64,000 nucleotides of DNA from Candidatus Bathyarchaeota archaeon (lineage in GTDB: Archaea; Thermoproteota; Bathyarchaeia; TCS64), in assembly GCA_020346605.1 (NCBI GenBank), contig CP070784.1, positions 306,092 to 370,091 of the forward strand, in the 5' to 3' direction. Under the pieces are notes generated by a model, which worked only from the letters and a program-made list of their open reading frames with translations, had not been told where the DNA came from and did not search any database. The translations under genes and the position numbers were made by a program. Shown one piece after another: positions 1 through 8,797 of this stretch (within the stretch, counting starts at the first letter, position 1; every line of letters starts with the position of its first letter).

Positions 1-15
1 TTGTTTCAAACGGCG

Positions 16-858
16 TCATGCTCTCACACCCGTCATTTCTCTTTCCTCCTTTCTCTTACTGTAATGTGCAAGGTTTCCAAGAATTACAGTAATGAAGACT
101 AAGGCTGCTCCGATGTTCCTGAACTGGAATCGTAGTATTGACTCGCCTTGAAACCCCGTCAAATACATGAACTCGGCTACTCCTCTTGTTCGGTCAAGCA
201 CACCTTGGACATATATTCCGTAGTATATCGCAATTTGTTGGAAGCCGTAATTGTTCACCATGGGCATTTCATGTCTTATGGCCCATTGCCTGACATACAT
301 TGGTTGCCAGCTAAAGCCTCCTCCATCGCACATGGTAAGCTGAGCATCTGAGATGACGTGAATATTCTCGTAGATCGGGATTTCTGAGATCGGTGTCCCG
401 AACATATCTGTTCCAGGATACCACATGTCGTCGCCGACCATGGCTATAACTGACTCCTCACCAGCGAGGAATGGTGTGACAACCCAGTCGACTCCGTACA
501 CATAGCCATAGTCTTCTGATTTCGCATAGTCAGTCATGAATTTGTAAAAGTTCGATGGAGATGCTGGACCAAATGATATCATTATGATCTTCAACTGTCT
601 TTCCATTAGGTATTGCATTATGGCTGTGGTTTTAGTTAGACCGGCTCGTGCACGGGCTATAGTAGCCATATTATGGCCCCAAACGACCACATCGCCCGGC
701 TCTAACTTGTCAATCTGAGCTACATAGTCGTAGGTCCATGAACTGACTTTCATGGGCATTGTTACTGGAAATAGCATGTATGCAATAGTCAAGATTGTAT
801 AGAAGACTGCCAACTTTTTCGGGGTGAACTGGTCCACTAGTTTCTGTAAAGCACTCAT
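16..858 (-). CDS. Membrane-anchored protein of unknown function, last gene of a three-gene membrane operon
   Basis: I do not recognise the family. The 280-residue product has a transmembrane segment near residues 16-34 and a second near 245-262, followed by a basic tail (SKRKEERE). The stretch between them is probably extracytoplasmic and rich in aromatic residues. The ATG overlaps the stop codon of the upstream gene in an ATGA arrangement, so translation is coupled and the two products probably act together. Composition is more AT-rich than the core genes of the window. It is probably one component of a membrane complex with the next two genes; any enzymatic role is unknown. Confidence 0.75.
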   Translation of the reverse strand: MSALQKLVDQFTPKKLAVFYTILTIAYMLFPVTMPMKVSSWTYDYVAQIDKLEPGDVVVWGHNMATIARARAGLTKTTAIMQYLMERQLKIIMISFGPASPSNFYKFMTDYAKSEDYGYVYGVDWVVTPFLAGEESVIAMVGDDMWYPGTDMFGTPISEIPIYENIHVISDAQLTMCDGGGFSWQPMYVRQWAIRHEMPMVNNYGFQQIAIYYGIYVQGVLDRTRGVAEFMYLTGFQGESILRFQFRNIGAALVFITVILGNLAHYSKRKEEREMTGVRA

Positions 859-1526
859 TTGGTTGCCTCCATTTCTATCAATCCTGGCTCCTTCCCAACC
901 AGTGCTCGAATGGCCAAGATCACAATGCCTATACCAGCTGCTATCATTACCCCACGGTTAGATGCCATGTACGGTGTTTTCATTATCCAGTCTCCGATGA
1001 CTTCGATTTGTGGGAAGAACACAACCATAGTAGCCATTTCTCTCAAGACGATGAAAAACCAGACTGCTAGCATTACAAATGACTCTGGACTAGTTATTTT
1101 GAACATTCTTGCAGGCGATGAATAGTGACTGATCCATTCTAGTACTGTGCCGACTCCAGCCATAGCTATAATATTGGAATACCAGAATATGAACATTGGT
1201 CCTGCGTTTCCTTTGCCTTCGTAAAGTCCTATCGCCAACATTGCGACAAACGTAGCCATCACGATGACACTCTTGTAAATAAGGCGGTTGTACCCTTCTG
1301 ATCTGTACTGAGAAATTCGTCGTACGTGCATCCGCATTAGGGTCAGATAACCAAAAAGCAACTGGAGTATTGCGATTATAGCTCCCCAAGATAGAAATTG
1401 TGAAGAGAGGTCTGTTATAACCGGAGTTTTGACAGCATAGTATTCTATCAATAGAACAGCCATGAAGAAAGAGACAACGAGAATCGGTATCTGTCTCCGA
1501 TAGATTGATGCAGACATGTTTATCAT
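855..1526 (-). CDS. Polytopic membrane protein of unknown function
   Basis: The 223-residue product is mostly hydrophobic with about six predicted transmembrane helices (for example near residues 13-30, 44-62, 85-103 and 195-212). No catalytic motif is visible. It is the middle gene of the operon: its start lies 1 bp after the stop of the upstream DUF6754-like gene, and its stop overlaps the downstream start by 4 bp. The likely role is the integral membrane subunit of a three-component assembly. This is inferred from gene arrangement, not from homology. Confidence 0.75.
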   Translation of the reverse strand: MINMSASIYRRQIPILVVSFFMAVLLIEYYAVKTPVITDLSSQFLSWGAIIAILQLLFGYLTLMRMHVRRISQYRSEGYNRLIYKSVIVMATFVAMLAIGLYEGKGNAGPMFIFWYSNIIAMAGVGTVLEWISHYSSPARMFKITSPESFVMLAVWFFIVLREMATMVVFFPQIEVIGDWIMKTPYMASNRGVMIAAGIGIVILAIRALVGKEPGLIEMEATK

Positions 1527-1527
1527 C

Positions 1528-2307
1528 TCATAGGTTCAACCAATCTAGGACGGGGAAGCCAGCTAGAGCCATTATTCCCCCGATGACTGTGACCAGTACA
1601 ATGATCCATTTGGCAACGTCCCCGCCAATTAGAGTCGATTCTACCATGGGGTCTCCTGAAACAAGAGCACCAGCAGAATAGACATCGTCCATTGACAAGA
1701 AATAATCGGAGAACATGGCGAATGTACCATTCATCCCCCATCTTGCTGTGCCCGTGAGGGTTATCGCCCCCTGCATCCGTGCTAGTCCCGACGGACCAGA
1801 GACTGAGCTCTGATTTGCACCCACGGCAACCCATAGAGCGCATCCGTGAGACCCGAGCACTCCTAAGCTGCCAAGGGAATATGCTGACTCGTTGTTACCG
1901 CTGTAGATTATGTCATCTCGTCTGTATGCTTCTGGCTTTCCTTCTGTTACACACACTTCCCTGAATATACCGTCCATTAGAGATATGACTTCAGGAAGTT
2001 GTGGTACAAGTCCAAAGATGCGTGCACCTCTGCGAACGGCTAAAGTGGCTGTATACCTGAAGATGTTCATGCCTGCAATTGTCATTGGAGCATACATACC
2101 TGAAAGGTATGCAATGTTACCTGCACTGGCAATTACGGGCAATCCCATCTCAACAGCTCTGTCAACGCCTTCCGAGATAGCTTCTAACTGAGGCAAAGAC
2201 CGTAGTTTCATCCGTTTACCTTGAAGAGCCCAATTCAGATAGTATAATGCAGGTATTGCAGTGGCAAGTAGAGTTAGTAAATCGACTATTTTTCCTTCAG
2301 CGATCAA
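1528..2307 (-). CDS. DUF6754-like membrane protein
   Basis: The 259-residue product has transmembrane segments at both ends (about 10-28 and 232-252) around a soluble domain. The pattern of that domain (a LRSLPQLEAI start, a central acidic EGKPEAYRRDDI segment, late SGDPM) resembles DUF6754, a poorly characterised family of bacteria and archaea; this match is from memory. The start is TTG, chosen because a strong Shine-Dalgarno (ggaggaaag) lies a few bases upstream on the minus strand. It is the first gene of the membrane operon running down to position 16, and the AT-rich DNA just upstream probably holds the operon promoter. Confidence 0.6.
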   Translation of the reverse strand: MIAEGKIVDLLTLLATAIPALYYLNWALQGKRMKLRSLPQLEAISEGVDRAVEMGLPVIASAGNIAYLSGMYAPMTIAGMNIFRYTATLAVRRGARIFGLVPQLPEVISLMDGIFREVCVTEGKPEAYRRDDIIYSGNNESAYSLGSLGVLGSHGCALWVAVGANQSSVSGPSGLARMQGAITLTGTARWGMNGTFAMFSDYFLSMDDVYSAGALVSGDPMVESTLIGGDVAKWIIVLVTVIGGIMALAGFPVLDWLNL

Positions 2308-2919
2308 TTTTTTCTTTCCTCCGCATCCAAAAATCTTTTATCTTATTTATATTATTTAACAATTTCGTGATATTACGCTGAAATGTCATAAAAAATTAAT
2401 AATATACTATAAATAAATGTTAAAAAAAATAATATTATAAAGTTATGCATGTAATTCTGAGAAAAGAGCCTCTTAACCTGTGGCACCCTTCTAGTCACAG
2501 GAGGTGAATCCGTACCCAGACTGGACGAACACGAGATCCTTGAAATCCTCTTCCAGAACACAGAGTTAGGCCTTGCCGAGAGAATGTACCTAGGATGCTA
2601 CCAAACCACATGCCCCTACAGGCCACTCCGGAATCCCCCGGACTTTCTCCGGGCCTTCACGGTAATGAGCATATAGGTGATTACAACTAGTACAGCAGCG
2701 GGAGGATGAGGAGACAGGTTGACAATGCGAAGGTCCTCGGCATGGCGAATCAGAGGCGGCGTATTGATGTGTTGCTGGTGGACAGGGAGTTCAGGATCAA
2801 CGTGCCAGAAGATAAGAGGATGAAGTACCATGTGCATCTTGTGGAGGGGGGGCGCAACTTCATCACCACGTGTGAATATATACTGATAGCGGAATGATAT
2901 TCCACCAGGAGGATCGGAC
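2308..2919. other. AT-rich gap, then decayed coding remnants
   Basis: Positions 2330-2455 are very AT-rich and probably hold the promoter of the leftward membrane operon. From about 2500 to 2900 the base composition turns GC-rich and coding-like on the plus strand, but no complete gene is present. One open stretch (about 2505-2675) ends at a stop with a Cys-rich LGCYQTTCPYRP segment. A second (2706-2897) contains VLLVDREFRI, which is reminiscent of the DDE region of IS4-type transposases. I read this as broken remnants; the transposase assignment is weak. Confidence 0.35.
2706..2897 (+). pseudogene. Possible transposase fragment
   Basis: This 63-codon open frame contains RRRIDVLLVDREFRI, similar in pattern to the second acidic region of IS4-family transposases, where a hydrophobic strand is followed by DR. 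It has no start region, no terminal repeats that I can see and no partner acidic residues, so it would be a remnant. It could also be a chance open frame in degraded DNA just upstream of the D-aminopeptidase gene. Confidence 0.25.
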
Positions 2920-3741
2920 ATGAAGGTATTCATATCGGTGGATATGGAGGGAATCAGCGGCATCGTGGACGGCACCATGGTGGGCCGGACCCAGGGCGAC
3001 TACGAGAAAGGCAGATCCCTCATGGCCCAAGACGTGAACGCGGCGATAGACGGTATCTTGTCGGTGGGTCCCGCCGAGATCACCGTCTGCGACGCCCACG
3101 GCGGGATGAACAATATCCTGCCGGAGGCCATCCGAAGGGAGGCAGTGCTCGTCAGGGGCCGCCCCAAGCCCCAGAGCCAGATGGCGGGGATAGACCCGTC
3201 CTACGACGCCTGCGTCTTCATCGGCTACCACGCCAAGAAGGGCACCAGGGACGGCATGCTCAGCCACACCTACAGCGGTGGCAGCATCGAGAGCCTGCAC
3301 ATAAACGGGGTGGAGGTGGGGGAGACCGCCATGAACGCCGGTATCGCCGGCTACCACGGGGTGCCCCTCGTCTTCGTCTCAGGCGACGTCGCCGTCACCA
3401 GGGAGGCCCTGGAGGTCAACGGGGACATCGAGGTGGTCGCGGTCAAGGAGGCGATTAGTAGGGTCGCCGCAAAGTGCATCCACCCAGAGGTGGCCCGTGA
3501 AATGATAATGGAGGGCGTCGCCAGGGCCATCCGGAAGCATGCGACTATCGCGCCCCACCGCGTCACGCTGCCTGTGACCTTCGACATAAGGTTCACAGAC
3601 GCCAAGAGGGCCGACGCAGCCGCCTTCATCCCCTCGGCGGAGCGGCTGGACGGCAAGGCGATACGCATATCCCACGGGGACTACGTCAAGGTGTACCACG
3701 GTTTCCTCGCAGCTGTCGCATGCGCCACTGCGTTCTCCTAA
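2920..3741 (+). CDS. M55 family D-aminopeptidase (DppA-like)
   Basis: This is a predicted zinc metallopeptidase of family M55, whose founding member DppA of Bacillus releases N-terminal D-amino acids from short peptides. The N-terminal SVDMEGISG supplies the Asp and Glu zinc ligands, VCDAHGGMNN follows, and FIGYHAKKG carries the conserved His. At 273 residues it matches the family's usual length. The ATG at 2920 is preceded by a purine-rich ggaggatcgg. It is probably cytoplasmic. An alanine racemase gene lies at 58.9 kb, so D-amino acid metabolism is plausible in this organism, although the two genes are far apart. Confidence 0.9.
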   Translation: MKVFISVDMEGISGIVDGTMVGRTQGDYEKGRSLMAQDVNAAIDGILSVGPAEITVCDAHGGMNNILPEAIRREAVLVRGRPKPQSQMAGIDPSYDACVFIGYHAKKGTRDGMLSHTYSGGSIESLHINGVEVGETAMNAGIAGYHGVPLVFVSGDVAVTREALEVNGDIEVVAVKEAISRVAAKCIHPEVAREMIMEGVARAIRKHATIAPHRVTLPVTFDIRFTDAKRADAAAFIPSAERLDGKAIRISHGDYVKVYHGFLAAVACATAFS

Positions 3742-3743
3742 CC

Positions 3744-3752
3744 CTTTTTCTT
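3744..3752 (+). terminator. Oligo-T terminator after the M55 peptidase
   Basis: Immediately after the stop codon the plus strand reads ccctttttctt. A short oligo-T run without a hairpin is the usual archaeal termination signal. The next gene starts about 180 bp later with its own ribosome-binding site, consistent with separate transcription. Confidence 0.35.
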
Positions 3753-3927
3753 GAAATCGATGTGGCGTTCGCGGATAATATTTTCCTGTGTGATGATCCA
3801 GCGCGTTTGAACACATCATTGCTTGAGGACTGCAACAGGCACTCAATCGGTGCGAAAAAGGGCAATCTGTGACCATTCACTTCAAATTGATGAGCATCCT
3901 AGTATCGTCGAGCAAGGTGAAAGAAGT

Positions 3928-4914
3928 ATGGAGTTCGGCGTATCGGTGCCCCACGGGAAGCCCGGGCAACACACGGACTACGGGATGATAAGAGAGGCCG
4001 CCCTCGAGTGCGAGAGGCTGGGCTTCGACTCCATCTACCTATCGGATCACGTTGTCCCCCGCCCCAACACGCCTTACCCGGAGAGGGACGAGTACGACCT
4101 CGACGTCCCCTACCTGGAGTGCTGGACCCTTCTCTCCGCGCTGGCCGCGGAAACCAATAGCGTGAAGCTGGGGACGTTCACCCTGTGCAACTCCTTCAGG
4201 CAGCCCCCGTCGCTCCTCGCCAAGATGGCGGCGACGCTGGACCACATCTCAGGCGGCAGGCTGATCTTCGGCATCGGCGCCGGCTACAACGAGCTGGAGT
4301 ACAACATGTACGGCGTCCCGTATCCGAAGCCCTCCGTCCGGCTGCGCCAGCTAGGAGAGGCGCTGCACGTGATCAAGAAGATGTGGACGGAGGATAGGCC
4401 CACCTTCACGGGCAGGTACTACAGCATCAGCGAGGCGATCTGCAATCCTAAGCCCGTTCAGAAGCCACACCCCCCGATCCTCATCGGCGGCAGGGGGCGC
4501 CGGATTACGCTCAAGCTGGTGGCGGAGCACGCGGACGCCTGGAACTGGCCGCCCGCGGTGCCCTGCACCCCCGAAGTGTACAAGGAGTACTGCGAGATCC
4601 TGGAGAGGAACTGCGATGCCTTAGGGACGGATCCCGAAAGGATAGTCAGGTCCCTGGGGGACATCTGCCACATCTCGCGCGACGAGGGGGAGCTCAGGAG
4701 GGAGGTGGCGAGGTTCAAGCCCGACGAGCTGGCGATGGATGACTACATGTTCCACCTCATCGGCATCCCCGAGGAGTGCATTGAGAAACTCAACGTGTAC
4801 AGGGACCTCGGTATCTCTGAGCTTGTGCTGCAGTTCCCGAGCCTGGGGACGGGAGACCTGGAGGGGATACGGCTGTTCGCAGAGAGCGTGATCCCGGCCT
4901 TCAAAGGCAATTAG
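3928..4914 (+). CDS. LLM-class (luciferase-like) oxidoreductase, probably F420-dependent
   Basis: The 328-residue protein has the bacterial-luciferase TIM-barrel pattern: an N-terminal strand EFGVSVPHG, then GFDSIYLSDHV, later GRLIFGIGAGYNELEY and PILIGGRGRR. In archaea this family generally uses coenzyme F420 for hydride transfer; the substrate cannot be told from sequence. An in-frame extension back to 3823 exists, but I chose the ATG at 3928 because aaggtgaaag lies just upstream and the alignable domain begins directly after it. It sits between two peptidase genes with its own spacing on both sides. Confidence 0.85.
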   Translation: MEFGVSVPHGKPGQHTDYGMIREAALECERLGFDSIYLSDHVVPRPNTPYPERDEYDLDVPYLECWTLLSALAAETNSVKLGTFTLCNSFRQPPSLLAKMAATLDHISGGRLIFGIGAGYNELEYNMYGVPYPKPSVRLRQLGEALHVIKKMWTEDRPTFTGRYYSISEAICNPKPVQKPHPPILIGGRGRRITLKLVAEHADAWNWPPAVPCTPEVYKEYCEILERNCDALGTDPERIVRSLGDICHISRDEGELRREVARFKPDELAMDDYMFHLIGIPEECIEKLNVYRDLGISELVLQFPSLGTGDLEGIRLFAESVIPAFKGN

Positions 4915-4949
4915 GCATATTATCTGCTGTGTCCTCGTCTCTTCTTCAC

Positions 4950-4970
4950 CCCCATACTCTTTTCTTCACT
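4950..4970. repeat. 21-bp sequence repeated at 56642-56662
   Basis: A pyrimidine-rich 21-mer beginning ccccatactctttt and ending cttcact occurs here, about 35 bp after the LLM gene, and again identically at 56642-56662 inside the tRNA-Met island. Both copies are intergenic. It could be a shared 3' transcript end or a residue of a dispersed repeat. Confidence 0.5.
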
Positions 4971-5062
4971 TCCACCTAATCCTAGACGGTGAGTTGACCC
5001 TGATCTCAAGACTTAGGCTGCATGCAAGCGTCATCCAGAAGGGTTGTAATCACACGCGCAAC

Positions 5063-5071
5063 CGTTATACA
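5063..5071 (+). promoter_or_regulatory. TATA-like box for the M28 peptidase
   Basis: The sequence gttatacaa is centred about 28 bp upstream of the TTG at 5095 and 34 bp upstream of the ATG at 5101. No Shine-Dalgarno precedes either codon, so the transcript is probably leaderless or nearly so, a common arrangement in archaea. Confidence 0.45.
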
Positions 5072-5094
5072 ACCATATCCCCCCTTTCATCTGA

Positions 5095-6897
5095 TTGTCA
5101 ATGATCTGGCTCACCGAAGAGGACGCCAAGCTCCTCGCGGAGATGGAGGCCGAGATCTCCAAGCCCATTATGAAGGAGAACTGGGAGCGGTTCATGGAGT
5201 ACACCCCCATCCACTCCGGCAGCGAGGAGGAGGTGGAGGCCATCGGCTTCCTGAGGGCGAAGCTGGAGGAGTACGGCCTAGAGCCCGAGGTCCTCCACTA
5301 CCAAGCCTACATCTCGGACCCAAAGTGGGCGAAGCTGGAGCTTCTGGAGCCCCTTGCGATGGAGGTGAAGTGCACCCCATACCGCCAGGTCGGCACCACG
5401 GGCCCCGACGGGATAGAGGGAGAGGTGATCTACATCGCTCCCGAGAACATCGGCGTAGCGGACTGTCGTGGCAAGATCGTCCTGGCGGACCAGAAGATGG
5501 CCGGCGACTGGATGGGGCTCAGGGACGGGCTGCTCCTCAGGCTCCAAGAGATGGGGCTCAAGGCGCTCATCGTCATAGAGCAGGACAGCTACAAGCCCGA
5601 CGTCGTCCACCAGAGGGCCGACTTCAGCGTCTCCGGCAACCCCACCAGCGACAACATCCAACTGGTCCAGACTATCCCCGCAATAATTCACGTCACGTAC
5701 AAGGACGGTGAGCCCCTCAGGGCGCTGGTGAAGCAGGGCGGCGTAAGGGCTAGGGTCACCTCAATAGTGGAGACCGGCTGGAAGACCCTCCCCCTCCTCG
5801 TCGCCGAGATCAGGGGTGCCAGGGACCCCGACAAGTTCATCCTGGTCAACGGTCACGTCGACACGCCCCCCTTCTCCCACGGCGTCGTGGACAACGCCAC
5901 GGGCGACTTCGCCATCCTCGAGCTGGCCCGCATCCTGAACGGGCACAGGTACAGGCTCAACAGGAGCATCCGCATCGCCTTCTGGACCGGCCACGAGATA
6001 GGGCGCTACGCGGGATCCACCTACTACAACGACGCCTTCTGGCACGACCTCAGGTACGGCTGCGTCGGCTCCTACAACATCGACTCCCCCGGCTCCGAGG
6101 GGGCGGACACCTTCAGGGCTTGCCCCATCAGCGAGGTCCAGGAGGTCACCGTGGAGAGCATCAGGTCAGGCGCCGGCGTCGAGGTGGAGAACTTCCGCTG
6201 GCCCACCCGCGCCGGGGACGGCAGCTTCTGGGGCACCGGCATCCCCCACGTCAGCCTCACCTCCTCTAGGCCCAAGGAGCTCTACGACCCCCACGTCAAC
6301 TACTCTGGCGGGGGCTGGTGGTGGCACACTTCCCAGGCCACCATGGAGCACGGCGACGTCGACGTCCTCGCCATGGACGTCAGGGTGGAGCTCAACTATA
6401 TCTTCAGGATGGCCAACTGCCCCATCCTGCCGCTGAACTTCGTCCCCTACGCAGACCACCTCCTCAAGATGCTCCACGGCATGCAGGAGCAGTCCGAGAA
6501 CGTGAGATCCCACTTCACCCTGGAGCCGGTGCTCAAGCGAGCCCAGGAGTTCCGCAGGCTGGCGTGGAGGCTGGAGCAGACCACCGATGCGGTGGTCCAG
6601 AGAAAGGCCTCCAGGGAGGTCATCGAGGTGCTGAACCAGTGCTACATGTGGGTCGGAAGGTGCATCAACCCCATCGCCCACACCAACGCGGGCCCCACAG
6701 AGCAGGTCTCCATGGAGGCATTCGGCGCCACGCCCTTCCCGCGGATCCACGAGACCTACAGGCTGGCCGACATGGACCCAGGGACCCCGGAGTTCTGGTT
6801 CCTCCGCACCAAGCTGCTCAGGCAGAGGAACGCCGTCGAGGACGGCTTCTACCAAGCAAACGAGCTGATCAAGAACACCATCAGGAAGATAGAGTAA
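5095..6897 (+). CDS. M28 family zinc aminopeptidase with PA-type insert
   Basis: The 600-residue protein has the M28 metallopeptidase core. GHVDTPPFSHG gives His254 and Asp256, VVDNATGD gives the bridging Asp266, and WTGHEIGRYAG gives the catalytic Glu301. Residues about 115-225 look like the protease-associated (PA) insert common in this family. About 170 C-terminal residues beyond the catalytic domain are mostly helical and of unknown role. No signal peptide is seen, so it probably acts in the cytoplasm on peptides. The start is TTG at 5095 or ATG at 5101, both compatible with the upstream TATA-like box. The radical SAM gene follows after 23 bp and may be cotranscribed. Confidence 0.85.
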   Translation: MSMIWLTEEDAKLLAEMEAEISKPIMKENWERFMEYTPIHSGSEEEVEAIGFLRAKLEEYGLEPEVLHYQAYISDPKWAKLELLEPLAMEVKCTPYRQVGTTGPDGIEGEVIYIAPENIGVADCRGKIVLADQKMAGDWMGLRDGLLLRLQEMGLKALIVIEQDSYKPDVVHQRADFSVSGNPTSDNIQLVQTIPAIIHVTYKDGEPLRALVKQGGVRARVTSIVETGWKTLPLLVAEIRGARDPDKFILVNGHVDTPPFSHGVVDNATGDFAILELARILNGHRYRLNRSIRIAFWTGHEIGRYAGSTYYNDAFWHDLRYGCVGSYNIDSPGSEGADTFRACPISEVQEVTVESIRSGAGVEVENFRWPTRAGDGSFWGTGIPHVSLTSSRPKELYDPHVNYSGGGWWWHTSQATMEHGDVDVLAMDVRVELNYIFRMANCPILPLNFVPYADHLLKMLHGMQEQSENVRSHFTLEPVLKRAQEFRRLAWRLEQTTDAVVQRKASREVIEVLNQCYMWVGRCINPIAHTNAGPTEQVSMEAFGATPFPRIHETYRLADMDPGTPEFWFLRTKLLRQRNAVEDGFYQANELIKNTIRKIE

Positions 6898-6920
6898 GAC
6901 CTCGGACGGGTTAACGGACG

Positions 6921-7835
6921 TTGGCGGACACATTCCGTGTTGGGCTGATACTCACCGAGCGCTGCAACATTGAGTGCGCCCACTGCTGGCTGGAGTCTGG
7001 GCCCCAAAGGCGCAGCTCCATGGACCCCGAGGACGCCCGGGGCTATATAGACCAAGCCCTTGAGATACCCACACTGGATTGGGTGAGCTTCACCGGCGGA
7101 GAGCCCTTCCTGATGCCGGAGACCCTCGCCAGCCTCGTATCCTACGCCTCCGGGAGCGGGCTGAGGACGGAGTGCGTCACCAACTGCTTCTGGGCTGAAA
7201 CTGAGGCGAAAGCAGGGGAGAAGTTGGGAACGCTGGTCGACGCTGGATTAGACGTCATCAACATCAGCTCAGACGACTTCCACCAGAGGCACATACCCTT
7301 CGAGAGAGTTAAGAACGCCTACGAGGCAGCCAAGAAGCTCGGTCTCAAGATCGTCATAATGACGGCGTCGGCGGCGTCCAGCGAACTCAGGATCAGGGAG
7401 ATCGCAAGGAGGCTGGGAGAGAAAGACATCCACATCGTCGGGGACGGCGAACCTAGGACGAACCTGTCGGCTCTAGCCGTGGAGACGGGGTTCATTCCAG
7501 TGGGGCGTGGCGGACAGCTACCAGAGGAGGAGTGGCTGGTTGACCACGGCCCCGTGAAGGGCCCCTGCAGGGACGTCCTTCGGGACGTCGGAATCTCGCC
7601 AACAGGGAGAGTGCTTCCATGCTGCTCCGCCGCGGGCCACCTGCAACAGGCATCGCTGGGAAACGCCAAGGAGGAAAGGCTGTCGGCGCTCATCGAGAGA
7701 GCCGAAGAAAATGCCGTCTACAGAACCCTCTCAACAGTTGGGCCCTTTGAACTGGCAGAGAGAACGGGCTTCCAGAAGAGGCAGGGGTACATCAACAGGT
7801 GCCATCTGTGCTACGAGATCCTCAGAAGCGCATAA
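6921..7835 (+). CDS. Radical SAM protein with SPASM-like C-terminal cysteines
   Basis: Residues Cys15, Cys19 and Cys22 (RCNIECAHCW) form the CX3CX2C motif that binds the [4Fe-4S] cluster and S-adenosylmethionine. FTGGEPF is the GGE motif that contacts SAM. The C-terminus has further cysteines (GPCRD, LPCCSA, CHLC), suggesting one or two auxiliary clusters of the SPASM or twitch type typical of peptide- or protein-modifying enzymes. The start is TTG, 23 bp after the M28 peptidase. No precursor peptide is evident nearby. The substrate is unknown; the linkage to a peptidase makes peptide maturation possible, but this is inference. Confidence 0.8.
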   Translation: MADTFRVGLILTERCNIECAHCWLESGPQRRSSMDPEDARGYIDQALEIPTLDWVSFTGGEPFLMPETLASLVSYASGSGLRTECVTNCFWAETEAKAGEKLGTLVDAGLDVINISSDDFHQRHIPFERVKNAYEAAKKLGLKIVIMTASAASSELRIREIARRLGEKDIHIVGDGEPRTNLSALAVETGFIPVGRGGQLPEEEWLVDHGPVKGPCRDVLRDVGISPTGRVLPCCSAAGHLQQASLGNAKEERLSALIERAEENAVYRTLSTVGPFELAERTGFQKRQGYINRCHLCYEILRSA

Positions 7836-7866
7836 CCTCAAGCTTCCTTTGAAACATATCCGGCCC

Positions 7867-8700
7867 CTATGAAAGGGTACGCAGAAAGTCCACCCGCCCT
7901 AGGAAGGTCCCGTCGAGCAGGTATACGTCGAAGTCATCCACCTCTATCGCCCCCGACCTGAACAGGGGGCCGAGTAGGCTCTTCGGCGTCTCCGAGTTGA
8001 CGGGGAGCCCGCCCATAAGGTCGTTGAACGTAGGCATGATCACCACCTGCGGCTTCCCAACGCGCACATCGTACTCCTCCTGGAACGCCTTGACTGCGCC
8101 CCCTTCGAACTTGACGCCGTCCTGCCCCAGGATGGCCGAGGCGACCCTCTCAGGGTCCAGTTTCCCCCTCACCCAGGCCCTCTGCGTCACCCGCACACCC
8201 AAGGGCGTGTTCAGCCTCACCGTCGGATGGTTGTGCCCCATGACCAGCAGGTCCGCGTTAAGTAGAGCGGGGTAGGGCCACGCGTGGCCGTGGAGCACCC
8301 CGACCTTGAACGCCCCTCCGACAATGAAGCCCTTGGAGGGGTGTATCTCGACCTCCTCCGGGGCGAGGTTCTGGATGTTGCTGTCGTGGTTGCCACGAGC
8401 CACTTCGACGCGGTCCACCTCGTCCAGCAGAGCGTTGAAGAGCCGGGGTATCTCCCTCTTCTCCTGGAAGGAGGTGATGGGCACCCCGTGCTTCACGTCC
8501 CCCGCCAAGATCACCCTGTCCGGCCTGTGCTCCCTCACGAGTCCCAGCAGCTCTTCCATGTACCGCTCCGTCTGATAGGGGATGTTGATGCCCATCTTCG
8601 CCAGCTCGTACTCGATGCCCAGGTGGAAGTCCGACGCCATGAGGATCCTCTCCCCGGCCTCCACCAGCATCGCCGGCCACGGCGTCAGCAACCTTATCAA
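7867..8700 (-). CDS. Archaeal metallophosphoesterase (SbcD/Mre11-related)
   Basis: This is a calcineurin-like phosphoesterase with the expected metal motifs in order: ASDFHLGIE, LAGDVKHG, VARGNHDSN, GHAW and MGHNHP. It resembles the archaeal SbcD-related phosphoesterases of about 220-280 residues, which probably act on nucleic acids. The frame is open much further upstream, but those residues have no family character. I place the start at the TTG at 8700, after aaggggatt, so that the product begins IRLLTPWPA as relatives do; the ATG at 8670 is an alternative. It is transcribed divergently from the SWIM-zinc gene. Confidence 0.8.
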   Translation of the reverse strand: MIRLLTPWPAMLVEAGERILMASDFHLGIEYELAKMGINIPYQTERYMEELLGLVREHRPDRVILAGDVKHGVPITSFQEKREIPRLFNALLDEVDRVEVARGNHDSNIQNLAPEEVEIHPSKGFIVGGAFKVGVLHGHAWPYPALLNADLLVMGHNHPTVRLNTPLGVRVTQRAWVRGKLDPERVASAILGQDGVKFEGGAVKAFQEEYDVRVGKPQVVIMPTFNDLMGGLPVNSETPKSLLGPLFRSGAIEVDDFDVYLLDGTFLGRVDFLRTLS

Positions 8701-8732
8701 CGGAATCCCCTTACGGATTAACGGATGCCCCG

Positions 8733-8744
8733 CATTTAAAAAAG
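8733..8744. promoter_or_regulatory. Shared TATA-like element between divergent genes
   Basis: The sequence catttaaaaaag lies between the phosphoesterase (start at 8700 on the minus strand) and the SWIM protein (start at 8798 on the plus strand). Read on the minus strand it is about 39 bp before the phosphoesterase start. It could serve either direction, and the two genes may be co-regulated. Confidence 0.35.
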
Positions 8745-8797
8745 ACTCACGTACGGTGGGGATCCCGAACATTCGGACTGAAGCAAGCTGAAACGAG

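Noticed and set aside
2373..2561. 62-residue minus-strand frame upstream of the membrane operon
   Set aside because: It runs through AT-rich promoter DNA and has no recognisable features or ribosome-binding site.
5022..5711. 229-codon plus-strand frame overlapping the M28 gene
   Set aside because: It is a shadow in a GC-rich gene; the product is an Arg/Gly/Pro-rich low-complexity sequence without family features.
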